Below are positions 43,707 to 51,427 of a stretch of 64,000 nt of DNA, one piece after another. Each line of letters starts with the position of its first letter. The stretch's first letter is position 1. Source of the stretch: Christensenella sp. UBA2853 (GTDB lineage Bacteria > Bacillota > Clostridia > Christensenellales > Aristaeellaceae); contig DEFL01000027.1 in the NCBI GenBank assembly GCA_002350845.1, forward strand, positions 90,245 to 154,244, in the 5' to 3' direction. Under the pieces are notes generated by a model. That model saw only the letters and a program-made list of their open reading frames with translations, had not been told where the DNA came from and ran no database searches. The position numbers and the translations under genes were made by a program.

Positions 43707-44519
43707 ATGAGTACAGTCCATCTTGTGATGTCCGGAAAAGGCGGTGTGGGCAAATCCACCCTGAGCGCAGGTCTCGGGATCGCGCTTTCCGCCTCCGGCA
43801 GACATGTGTGCATTCTTGATACAGACATCGGCCTTCGCGGACAGGATGCACTCCTTGGACTTCAGGACAATGTCATTTTCGACTCTCTTGACGTCATTCA
43901 CGGCAACTGCGAACTGGAAGATGCCCTGATCCCCTACGATGAGGAGGGCAGGCTGTCGCTTCTGTGTGCCCCGCAGTTTTCCCGTGTAAAGGATTTCACA
44001 CCCCGCGGCATGGCCCGGCTGGTCAGACGGCTGCGTCAGTCTTTTGATCATGTGATCATTGATGCGCCGGCAGGCATTGAAAAAGGTCTGCGCCTGTCCC
44101 TGAAGAGTGAAATTGACAACGCCATTGTTGTGGTCACGCCTGATGATCTCTGCATCCGGGATGCCGAGCGCGTCATTGCCCTGATGGAAGAGCGCGAAAT
44201 GGGCCGTCCCCGGCTGATTATCAACAGGCTGGTTCCCGGCCTGATTGAAAAGGGCGAGATGTATTCAGCCGAAACCGTCGCTCAGCTTCTGGAATGCGAG
44301 CTGCTTGGTGCTGTGCCGGATGATCCAACCGTCTACCGGGCACAGCTTCAGCACCTGAGCTTTATGCAGTTTGACTGTGAAGCCCGTGATGCCATGCTCC
44401 GTATCGCACGCCGGGTCTGTGGGGAATCCGTAGAGATTTATCCTTACGGAAAGAAACGTTCCTGGCTTGCCCGCCTTCTGCGTCCAGGCACCAAGGAGGT
44501 CGTACGTATTGATTGTTGA
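43707..44519 (+). CDS. minD: Septum-site ATPase MinD
   Basis: A membrane-associated ParA-type ATPase placing the division site. The deviant Walker A SGKGGVGKST is at residues 9-18, switch I/II ILDTDIGLRGQDALLG and HVIIDAPAGIEKG follow, and the C-terminus (RSWLARLLRPG) looks like the amphipathic membrane-targeting helix. 270 residues. Some positions diverge from standard MinD (RGQDALLG where RNLDLVMG is usual, though function is likely kept). Its partner minC, normally just upstream, is missing in this operon, and no minE is present. GGAGG precedes the ATG. Confidence 0.93.
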   Translation: MSTVHLVMSGKGGVGKSTLSAGLGIALSASGRHVCILDTDIGLRGQDALLGLQDNVIFDSLDVIHGNCELEDALIPYDEEGRLSLLCAPQFSRVKDFTPRGMARLVRRLRQSFDHVIIDAPAGIEKGLRLSLKSEIDNAIVVVTPDDLCIRDAERVIALMEEREMGRPRLIINRLVPGLIEKGEMYSAETVAQLLECELLGAVPDDPTVYRAQLQHLSFMQFDCEARDAMLRIARRVCGESVEIYPYGKKRSWLARLLRPGTKEVVRIDC

Positions 44520-45729
44520 AAGCAAAAAAACAAGAGCACACACAGACTGGTTTCTGATCGTCATGGTCATGCTCATGTCTCTCATCGGAATCGGTGCTGT
44601 GGCTGTTGCGACATTCTCCGCATCATCTGAGGCAGCCACCCCGCTCACCCATATTGTGGAATCCTCATTTGCCATGCGCCAGAGCCTTTTCGTGATCATT
44701 GCCCCGGTCATCATGACCATCATGATCAACATCCCCTACTACTGGTTCAAGCGTTTTGCAAACGGATTGTATTTCGCAGCCAATGCGCTTCTTCTCATCG
44801 TGTGGGTCTTCAACCGAGCGACCGGCGTGAAAGCCTGGCTGGATACCCTTTGGGGCTTCACCATTCAGCCCTCTGAATTTGCCAAGCTGGCCATGATCCT
44901 GATTCTGGCCAAAACGCTGTCTTCCCTGGATCTGATCACGCATCCTGTACAGGCACTGGTCCGGGTCGGTGCGATCATCGCGATTCCTTCCATGATTATC
45001 ATCGGTTCCGGTGAGATGGGCAGTCTCCTGGTGATTTTCTTCATGTTTGCCATCATGCTGTGGTTCTCAGGCTACGACTGGAAGATTCTGGTCGGAATCG
45101 GACTTCTGGGCGTTGCTGCCGTGGTTGCACTGTTCGCTTTTCTCTATTTTTCAGGTTCCGATTCCTATCGTCTGACGCGTATTCTCGCCTTTATTGATCC
45201 GGCTTCCTACTCTTCCAGCGGCGCCTATCAGCAGACGCAGAGCAAGATTGCCATCGGATCCGGCGGACTGTACGGCATTGGCTTTTTCGTGGATGGCGCC
45301 ATGAGTCAGCTGAACTACGTGCCTGCTGACTGGACTGACTTCATTTTTGCCACGATTGGCGAGGCAGTCGGTTTCCGCGGATGCCTGGTGCTCATCGGCA
45401 TGTATCTGATCATCATCATTCATATGCTCCGTCTTGCCTACTATACACGCGATCGATTCGGCGCTCTGATCATCATCGGCGTTCTGTCCATGTTCCTCTT
45501 CCATGTCTTTGAAAACATCGGCATGTGTATCGGCGTCATGCCGATCACCGGCATCCCGCTCCCCTTCATGAGTTACGGCGGGTCCAACATGGTCACCAAC
45601 ATGGCTGGTATCGGCATGATTCTGAATGTCACCAAGAACCGGTCTCTGGCGCCCTCCAAGAATACGATCAATACACCGCAGAAAGAAGCAAGCCTGCGGC
45701 ATTTCCAGCAGATGAGGAGCAGATACTGA
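44509..45729 (+). CDS. rodA: SEDS glycosyltransferase RodA
   Basis: Peptidoglycan polymerase of the SEDS family (RodA/FtsW), partner of PBP2. 406 residues with ten or so membrane helices; diagnostic GAMSQLNYVPADWTDFIFATIGEAVGF and the C-terminal GIPLPFMSYGGSNMVTNMAGIGM. Position in the mre operon favours RodA over FtsW. It starts at TTG 44509, eight bases after AAGGAGGT, within the end of minD (11-base overlap). Confidence 0.94.
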   Translation: MIVESKKTRAHTDWFLIVMVMLMSLIGIGAVAVATFSASSEAATPLTHIVESSFAMRQSLFVIIAPVIMTIMINIPYYWFKRFANGLYFAANALLLIVWVFNRATGVKAWLDTLWGFTIQPSEFAKLAMILILAKTLSSLDLITHPVQALVRVGAIIAIPSMIIIGSGEMGSLLVIFFMFAIMLWFSGYDWKILVGIGLLGVAAVVALFAFLYFSGSDSYRLTRILAFIDPASYSSSGAYQQTQSKIAIGSGGLYGIGFFVDGAMSQLNYVPADWTDFIFATIGEAVGFRGCLVLIGMYLIIIIHMLRLAYYTRDRFGALIIIGVLSMFLFHVFENIGMCIGVMPITGIPLPFMSYGGSNMVTNMAGIGMILNVTKNRSLAPSKNTINTPQKEASLRHFQQMRSRY

Positions 45730-45730
45730 T

Positions 45731-46297
45731 ATGTCCAATCAACGTCATACTGCTCATCTTGAAAGCACACGGATTGCCATGTGCGGCATGGTCGTTGCGC
45801 TGTCTGTTGTCCTGATGCTGACCAGTTCCATTATCCCAGTCATGACCTATGCAGCGCCTCTTCTGTGCGGGGTTCTGCTGATCCCGGTGCAGCTCGAGTA
45901 CGACCGCAGAACCGCATGGACTGTTTTCGCAGCTGCTGCCCTGCTGACATTGATTCTCGGATTTGACAAGGAACTGGCCTTCTTCTACCTCTTCCTGGGC
46001 TATTATCCGATCATCAAGTGGCGCATCGAACGCATCCGCAGCAATCCCCGGAAACTGATTCTGAAACTCCTGTTTTTCTCGGTTTCACTGATCCTGATGT
46101 ATGTTCTCCTCGGTCTTGTGATCGGCTTTGCTGCCGTTATGGCCGATTTCCAGGACATGGGGAAAATCATGACCATTCTGTTCTTCTGCATGATGCTGGT
46201 CTGTCTGATGCTCTTCGACCGTCTGCTGACGCCGCTCTCCATTGTGTATGTCACCCGTTTTCAGCCGAAGCTGAAAAAGCTTCTGCATCGTTCCTGA
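45731..46297 (+). CDS. Small polytopic membrane protein of unknown function
   Basis: A 188-residue membrane protein with about five hydrophobic helices: ALSVVLMLTSSIIPVM, AAPLLCGVLLIPVQLEY, TAWTVFAAAALLTLILGFDKELAFFYLFLGYYPII, ILKLLFFSVSLILMYVLLGLVIGF and IMTILFFCMMLVCLML. It recalls S-components of ECF transporters or YybS-like proteins in size and pattern but I cannot assign it. It is the last gene of the maf-mre-rodA operon, one base after rodA, before the terminator. Confidence 0.7.
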   Translation: MSNQRHTAHLESTRIAMCGMVVALSVVLMLTSSIIPVMTYAAPLLCGVLLIPVQLEYDRRTAWTVFAAAALLTLILGFDKELAFFYLFLGYYPIIKWRIERIRSNPRKLILKLLFFSVSLILMYVLLGLVIGFAAVMADFQDMGKIMTILFFCMMLVCLMLFDRLLTPLSIVYVTRFQPKLKKLLHRS

Positions 46298-46304
46298 TCA
46301 CTCT

Positions 46305-46333
46305 GCCGTTTCTGTCCGTCAGAAACGGCTTTT
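46305..46333 (+). terminator. Terminator of the mre-rodA operon
   Basis: Ten-base arms GCCGTTTCTG (46305-46314) and CAGAAACGGC (46320-46329), loop TCCGT, then TTTT. Confidence 0.9.
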
Positions 46334-46452
46334 ATGATTCCGTCCTGCCGTGCTTCTTGATTCCGGCAGCATTTTCAGGCATAATACTTCCATTCTCATC
46401 TTTTTCCTCAAAATCATTGTTCTGATTCATTTGAATCCGAGGAGGTTTTTCT

Positions 46453-47706
46453 ATGCCGTCATGGAACGAACTCCACCCCATGGGCACACTTTTCGGTGAT
46501 CCTCTGCCCGGTGCACCGGCACTTGCATCCCGCGGTTCCGTTACCGTCGGCGTCAGAACCCTGACGCTGGTTCATCCCGCTCAGGCGGATGTCCTCTCCG
46601 GGATGCAGGATGGACACTATCCCAGATATGATCGTCCGCTGAAGGTGGATGTATGGTATCCGGCAAAAGCCGATAGTGCATGTCCGCATGCAGTCTATAC
46701 AGATCATCTCGGGCGTGTCGACCTGGGAAACCTGGAGGCATATGCAATCCCCGGGCGCGCTTATCAGGACGCTGAGCCGGACAAGTCCTATGGTCCATGC
46801 CCGGTGATCGTGATTTCTCACGGCTATCCCGGATCGCGCTATCTGCTTGTCAATCTTGCAGAGAACCTTTCCTCGAAGGGATATGTTGTGCTTTCAATCG
46901 GGCATACCGATAACACTTATGAGGATTTTCCGAAGGTCGGCTCGCTTGAGAGCGCGCTCATTCATCGCTCTCTGGATCAGCGCTTCGTGATTTCCTGTCT
47001 CCCCCATCTGCAGGAAAATGGATTCCTTGAAGGCATGCTGCAGCCTGACAACGTTGGCCTGATCGGTTTCAGTATGGGCGGCTATGGGGCACTGCGGACA
47101 ATCGGCGCGCGGATGAGCGCACAGGCACTGACTTCCTTTGCTGCTTTTGCCGATGAACTGGAAGAAGCGCCTGACTTTAAAGGTCTCAAAACAGTCAAGG
47201 CAGCTGTTCTGTTCGCCCCTGCCACATTCTGGTTTGATCCTGCTCTGTCTGAAAACATTGATCTTCCCACGCTGTGGCTCTGCGGGACAGCGGACCGCAC
47301 AGTACACTATGATGCGGTCCGGGATTTCTGCCTCAAAGCGCAGCACTCCGAGCGCATTCTCGTCAGTTACGAGAGCTGCGGACATAACGTGGCCAACAAC
47401 CCTGCGCCGGCCTGTGCCTGCAACAAGAGCTGGGAAATCTTCAAGCGCTGGTCGGATCCAGTGTGGGACACCTGCCGTCTGAACAATGCCAATGCACACT
47501 TTGTCACCGCTTTTATGGATCTGCACCTGAAGGGAGAAGCTGAAAAAGCGTCCTACCTGGATGTGCCCGTTTCCCGCGGTGCTGAGGCTGTATTCTCCCT
47601 GGATGAGAAAGGAACCCCCACAGAGAAGCATACCTACTGGAAAGGTTTTGTGGACGGAACGGCTGCAGGAATCTGTCTGGAATCATTTCCTGCCGTGAAA
47701 GACTGA
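46453..47706 (+). CDS. Alpha/beta hydrolase, PAF-acetylhydrolase/dienelactone type
   Basis: A 417-residue serine hydrolase without a signal peptide. Triad: S207 in GFSMGG, D281 in CGTADRTVHYD, H311 in ESCGHNVA; HGYPGSR forms the oxyanion side. The N-terminal 100 residues (VRTLTLVHPAQADVLSG, VDVWYPAKAD) form the cap-like start typical of platelet-activating-factor-acetylhydrolase and predicted dienelactone hydrolase proteins. AGGAGG precedes the ATG. It stands alone after the mre operon and before a bidirectional terminator. The natural ester substrate is unknown. Confidence 0.82.
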   Translation: MPSWNELHPMGTLFGDPLPGAPALASRGSVTVGVRTLTLVHPAQADVLSGMQDGHYPRYDRPLKVDVWYPAKADSACPHAVYTDHLGRVDLGNLEAYAIPGRAYQDAEPDKSYGPCPVIVISHGYPGSRYLLVNLAENLSSKGYVVLSIGHTDNTYEDFPKVGSLESALIHRSLDQRFVISCLPHLQENGFLEGMLQPDNVGLIGFSMGGYGALRTIGARMSAQALTSFAAFADELEEAPDFKGLKTVKAAVLFAPATFWFDPALSENIDLPTLWLCGTADRTVHYDAVRDFCLKAQHSERILVSYESCGHNVANNPAPACACNKSWEIFKRWSDPVWDTCRLNNANAHFVTAFMDLHLKGEAEKASYLDVPVSRGAEAVFSLDEKGTPTEKHTYWKGFVDGTAAGICLESFPAVKD

Positions 47707-47740
47707 GTCTCGGACTGCTCATACACAACATTTTCAACGT

Positions 47741-47775
47741 AAAAGCAGGACAGATCATTGATCTGTCCTGCTTTT
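47741..47775. terminator. Bidirectional terminator
   Basis: Perfect 15-base arms AAAAGCAGGACAGAT / ATCTGTCCTGCTTTT around CATTG, ending the alpha/beta hydrolase (+) and the DxDxD-repeat gene (-). Confidence 0.92.
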
Positions 47776-47786
47776 GATATCCCGGC

Positions 47787-48248
47787 TTACACTTCATCAA
47801 TGGATATTCCCTGCTCTTCCAGTGCCGCAAACTCCTCGGCAATGTACATCTGCAATGCATCCAGGGCATCCAGGATCTGGTCCGCGGCGATGTCCTCCGC
47901 GGTCATCAGCGCATGGATCTGCGAAACCTTCTGCTTCATCTCCGCTTCGACTCTGGGGCCGAAGGTGGACTTTACCGGCGCATCCCCACCATCTTTAAAG
48001 AAGGATATCTGGTCCGGGATTCCGTTTCCGTCATGGTCAATCAGATAAAAATTGAATTCCCCGTTCCCCGTCAGATCCACAGCCAGAGCGTCGCTGTCAC
48101 CATCCTGATTCAGGTCAAACAGGGCGATATCCGGCATGTGATCTCCGTCCAGGTCAAGCAGAACGCTGTGCCTTCCGGACCGAATCAGCATTCTGGACAG
48201 TTTCTGGTCTTCCTGAATGGATGTCTTGAGTTTTCTGATCGTACCCAT
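47787..48248 (-). CDS. Protein with tandem DxDxD calcium-loop-like repeats
   Basis: A 153-residue protein not matched to a named family. Residues about 31-81 contain four repeats of about 12-13 residues with the pattern D-x-D-G-D/N-x-x-x-D (DLDGDHMPDIALF, DLNQDGDSDALAV, DLTGNGEFNFYLI, DHDGNGIPDQISF), like the calcium loops of dockerin, EF-hand or thrombospondin type-3 repeats. The C-terminal 70 residues are helical (MKQKVSQIHALMTAEDI and on to LQMYIAEEFAALEEQ). It has no signal peptide, odd for a calcium-loop protein. GGGAGG precedes the ATG. Function unknown. Confidence 0.7.
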   Translation of the reverse strand: MGTIRKLKTSIQEDQKLSRMLIRSGRHSVLLDLDGDHMPDIALFDLNQDGDSDALAVDLTGNGEFNFYLIDHDGNGIPDQISFFKDGGDAPVKSTFGPRVEAEMKQKVSQIHALMTAEDIAADQILDALDALQMYIAEEFAALEEQGISIDEV

Positions 48249-48391
48249 AGATCCATGCCTCCCAGCCTTCTAAGGAACAGACTGCGTTGTTCCCCCTGAT
48301 GAGAATATAAGTGGTACTGTTCATTAGCATACACCGTTCCAATCTTTTTGTCCATGCCATTCAGCTTCCAGTCTTCGTTTTCTCTCTGCAT

Positions 48392-48421
48392 TAAAAAACT
48401 GCAGTCCCAAACGGACTGCAG
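48392..48421 (-). terminator. Terminator after the MFS transporter
   Basis: Minus-strand ACTGCAGTCC-GTTTG-GGACTGCAGT followed by TTTTT, 16 bases beyond the stop. Confidence 0.88.
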
Positions 48422-48436
48422 TGTGCGAATACAGGG

Positions 48437-49822
48437 TTATTTCCGGAGTCTCTTTCGGTGAAGACCCGTAAAAACAGTTGGAACACGGAGCTGGATTTTT
48501 CCATTTTCCCCGCCGTCCGTAATGCGCGGCACAAGGAGAATGACGATGGAGAATCGCAGAATGGTGGATAGTGTGATCAGCGCTTTGTACCGGTCAAAGC
48601 TTCCTGTGAACCAGCCCATGGAACCCATTGTTTCCAGAAGTGCACCACCGGCCATGCTGCCCAGTGCCGTTCCTGCCAGACAGGTCACACAGGAAAAGAA
48701 TGCGATATAGGATGCCTTCCCTTTTTCAGGGGCCAGTGAAAGCTGCAGGCTGTTCGCCGCCAGGTTGCTTCCGCACCAGAAGGCAGCACCGATCAGGTTT
48801 CTGAGCATGACCGGCCAGATATTTCCGGGCGTGGAGAAGAGATAAAACGCATTGCTCAGGGAGGCTGCCAGGGCAGCCACCAGCATGACCGTCCGGCCGC
48901 CACTTTTATCCAGCACAGCACCCCACCTGCGCATGACCAGCAGCGTGCCCACAGACGCTGCCACTGTGCCAAATACGGTCATCTGTGTAAAATTCAGTCC
49001 CATTTCATTCATGGAATAGCGGCTCAGATACGGCTCACACAGATTGGTGGTGAAACACCACGCCGTCCACATCACCGTAAAGCGCATAAAGGACTGATCC
49101 TTTACAATGTCACGCATCATTTCACCGAAAGCCAGGCGCTGCGGCGGTGTAGTATAGACTTCTTCGCAGAATCCGAAGCAAATCATGTCCGCCATGCCAA
49201 TCAGGCCGCCGATGATAAAGATTATCACGTACCTGTTCTCCGGTGGCAGGGTGTCCAGGAGCCTGGCTGTCAGAAGTCCAAAGCCCAGGTTAAAGCATGC
49301 AATGATGGTATCGCGCAGTGAAAACCATCTTCCCCGGATCCGCACCGGAGCCAGGTCTGAGAACCATGGAAACCAGCAGACCTGAATGGAGGCCCCGCAG
49401 CATGAGGAAACCCCAAGAAGGAAAATGAGCGTCCAGATCTGCAGCCACCCGGGTTCAGTCGGCACAACCAGAGGAATCAGTCCAAACAGCAGCCAGAGAA
49501 ATCTCGAAAACAGGCCGTATGTCAGAATGTATTTTTTCCTATGATGCGTCCTGCTGACCATCATGGAAAAAGGGATCTGCAGAAGCGTTGCGATCTGTGG
49601 AATGCCGTTGATGACACCGAAAGCAAAATCTCCTGCGTGCAGCTCATTGGCCAGACCGACCATGGCGGTTGTCCCGCCGCCGCAGATCACGCCAAACATG
49701 CTGCCACAAAGGTTGCCGAGAAGCATCAGATTCAGGCTGCGCCGCACCGCGCGGGCGAGCCCCGCTTCTGCATATACAGAAGTCATGGGAAAATGCCATC
49801 GTATTCCGGCTAGTCTTTTCAT
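48437..49822 (-). CDS. Major facilitator superfamily transporter
   Basis: A 461-residue membrane transporter with about 12 hydrophobic helices. The family start GNLCGSMFGVICGGGTTAMVGLANELHAGDFAFGVINGIPQIATLLQIPFSMMVSRTHHRKKY and the mid-loop SDLAPVRIRGRWFSLRDTII (A-like motif RIRGRWF) mark the group of MFS proteins common in gut Clostridia, often sugar-linked. The substrate cannot be read. AAAGG lies 10 bases before the ATG; a sigma-A promoter is upstream. Neighbours on both sides are separately transcribed. Confidence 0.88.
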   Translation of the reverse strand: MKRLAGIRWHFPMTSVYAEAGLARAVRRSLNLMLLGNLCGSMFGVICGGGTTAMVGLANELHAGDFAFGVINGIPQIATLLQIPFSMMVSRTHHRKKYILTYGLFSRFLWLLFGLIPLVVPTEPGWLQIWTLIFLLGVSSCCGASIQVCWFPWFSDLAPVRIRGRWFSLRDTIIACFNLGFGLLTARLLDTLPPENRYVIIFIIGGLIGMADMICFGFCEEVYTTPPQRLAFGEMMRDIVKDQSFMRFTVMWTAWCFTTNLCEPYLSRYSMNEMGLNFTQMTVFGTVAASVGTLLVMRRWGAVLDKSGGRTVMLVAALAASLSNAFYLFSTPGNIWPVMLRNLIGAAFWCGSNLAANSLQLSLAPEKGKASYIAFFSCVTCLAGTALGSMAGGALLETMGSMGWFTGSFDRYKALITLSTILRFSIVILLVPRITDGGENGKIQLRVPTVFTGLHRKRLRK

Positions 49823-49866
49823 TTTCTGACAACCTTTCCATCATTGGGGAAACAGAAAACGCCGCC

Positions 49867-49895
49867 ATTATACAGAGGTATGGTTCCCGCGTCAA
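49867..49895 (-). promoter_or_regulatory. Sigma-A promoter of the MFS gene
   Basis: Minus-strand TTGACG (49895-49890), 17-base spacer, TATAAT (49872-49867). Confidence 0.88.
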
Positions 49896-49948
49896 TGATC
49901 AGAGAATGCTCTGTCATCATTTTCTCATTCCATCCTGCAGTCTTCTCC

Positions 49949-49988
49949 AAAAAAGACTCCGGAACATGGCGTCCCGAAGTCTTTTTTT
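49949..49988 (-). terminator. Terminator after the second Fe-S aldo/keto reductase
   Basis: Imperfect hairpin of AAAAAAGACT...GGAAC with GTCCC...AGTCTTTTTTT, just beyond the stop at 49993; T-rich on the minus strand. Confidence 0.75.
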
Positions 49989-49992
49989 GATC

Positions 49993-51117
49993 TTATGCTT
50001 CACATGCAGCACGGATTTCCTGGAGATAGGTGACGATCGGAAGATGCTGCGGGCATGCACGTTCACATTTACGGCAGGCAATGCAGCGGGAGGCATCCGC
50101 CTGTTTCTCGACAATCTTCGCATACCCGGCCTTAAAGCTGCCGCCTTCACGAAGGAGGGACTGATCATATCCCCTGAAAATATCCGGAATCGTAATCCCC
50201 TTCGGGCACGGCTGGCAGTATGCGCAGCCTGTGCACTTCGTCTTCATGCGGCTGAGGTATGTCTGCTTGATGTCCTTGTACAGCTGTTTTTCTTCATCCG
50301 ACACCGCATCACGGGAAGCTTTGTCAAAAATAGCCAGATTATCCTCAACCTGCGCCATATCACTCATGCCGGAAAGGATTGTGATCACTTCAGGCATCGT
50401 ATAGAGATAGCGGAAGGCCCATTCCACTGGCGTGCGCTTTTCCGGATAAGCGGCATATTTTTCACGCACATCGGCCGGCGGCTGTGCAAGGAGACCGCCT
50501 CTGAGCGGTTCCATGATCACAACGCCGATGCCCAGGCGTCCGGCTTCCTGAATTCCCTTGACACACGCCTGATTCTCATCATCAAGGATGTTCATCTGCA
50601 CCTGGCACATTTTCCAGTCATAATCATGGAGAATCTCATCAAAGGCAGGATAGTCATCATGGAAAGAGAAGGAAGGATAACGGATTTTGCCCTCACGGAG
50701 AGCCTGGTCAAAGAACTCCTGATATCCAAGTTCTTTCATCTGATGATATCTGTCTTTGCCCAGTGCATGCAGAAGATAGAAATCCACATGGTCTGTCTGC
50801 AGCTTTTCGAGCTGCTCATCCAGAATGCGCATCATGTCCTCATGCGTCTTCACTTGCCAGCAGGGAAGCTTTGTCGCCAGAATCACTTTTTCACGGTAAC
50901 CGTCCTGCAGTGCCTTTCCAACAACACGTTCGCTTTCTCCACCATGATACGGATACGCTGTATCAATATAACGGACACCGCGGTCAATCCCTTTTCGAAT
51001 CATGGAAATGGCCAGTTCCTCATTGATCGCACCATTCTCAAGTGTCGGCAGACGCATGCATCCGAATCCCAATGCGGATGACTCTCTGTCAATCGTCGGA
51101 AAAACTGTCTTCAGCAT
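49993..51117 (-). CDS. Aldo/keto reductase with C-terminal ferredoxin-type Fe-S domain, second copy
   Basis: A 374-residue paralogue of the protein at 8811-9923: barrel motifs GFGCMRLPTL, YIDTAYPYHGGESE, LATKLPCW, FYLLHALGKDR, MEPLRGG, then LSGMSDMAQVEDN and the cysteine clusters CTGCAYCQPCPKG and CIACRKCERACPQH for two 4Fe-4S centres. The usual catalytic Asp-Tyr-Lys-His tetrad is present. ATG 51117 is chosen because AAGGGGGT lies seven bases ahead. It has a strong AT-rich promoter and a dyad in its leader. Substrate unknown. Confidence 0.9.
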   Translation of the reverse strand: MLKTVFPTIDRESSALGFGCMRLPTLENGAINEELAISMIRKGIDRGVRYIDTAYPYHGGESERVVGKALQDGYREKVILATKLPCWQVKTHEDMMRILDEQLEKLQTDHVDFYLLHALGKDRYHQMKELGYQEFFDQALREGKIRYPSFSFHDDYPAFDEILHDYDWKMCQVQMNILDDENQACVKGIQEAGRLGIGVVIMEPLRGGLLAQPPADVREKYAAYPEKRTPVEWAFRYLYTMPEVITILSGMSDMAQVEDNLAIFDKASRDAVSDEEKQLYKDIKQTYLSRMKTKCTGCAYCQPCPKGITIPDIFRGYDQSLLREGGSFKAGYAKIVEKQADASRCIACRKCERACPQHLPIVTYLQEIRAACEA

Positions 51118-51154
51118 CCTGAGTACCCCCTTGATTTTCATCTGGAAAGTCGCT

Positions 51155-51169
51155 TTCGGTAAAACCGAA
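51155..51169. promoter_or_regulatory. Dyad TTCGGT-AAA-ACCGAA in the AKR leader
   Basis: A perfect six-base inverted repeat with a three-base centre, about five bases downstream of the -10 box, where a repressor or an RNA hairpin could act. Confidence 0.45.
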
Positions 51170-51173
51170 TCAG

Positions 51174-51202
51174 ATTATAGAAAAGCAGTAAATAAAAATC
51201 AA
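51174..51202 (-). promoter_or_regulatory. Sigma-A promoter of the second Fe-S aldo/keto reductase
   Basis: Minus-strand TTGATT (51202-51197), 17-base AT-rich spacer, TATAAT (51179-51174). Confidence 0.85.
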
Positions 51203-51427
51203 TATGTGAGAAACAACTACCAAATACTTATTTTTTACTCTTTGCTGCACGAACTCCATCTGGATAGGATTCACATGTTCACCAAAGGAAACCCGGAGTG
51301 TCACACAGGCCTTTGACGGGAGAAGGCACTGGTCAAACCGTGTTGTTTGGTGTATACTCGAATTTGTCGGAATTTATCATCCGGTCCCTGCTTCATGCAT
51401 CAGGGGGCCGCCGCTTCGGAGGATTGC

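Larger units (their letters stand above)
51118..51427. other. Divergent intergenic region between AKR and lon
   Basis: About 310 bases with the minus-strand AKR promoter (51174-51202), a dyad in its leader (51155-51169), an AT-rich stretch, and a weak lon promoter candidate (TGGTCA 51330-51335, 17 bases, TATACT 51353-51358). No gene was recognised. Confidence 0.55.

Noticed and set aside
51321..51345. CtsR-type operator in front of lon
   Set aside because: Only one GGTCAAA heptad (51331-51337) is present; the required tandem repeat is missing. No CIRCE element was seen either.
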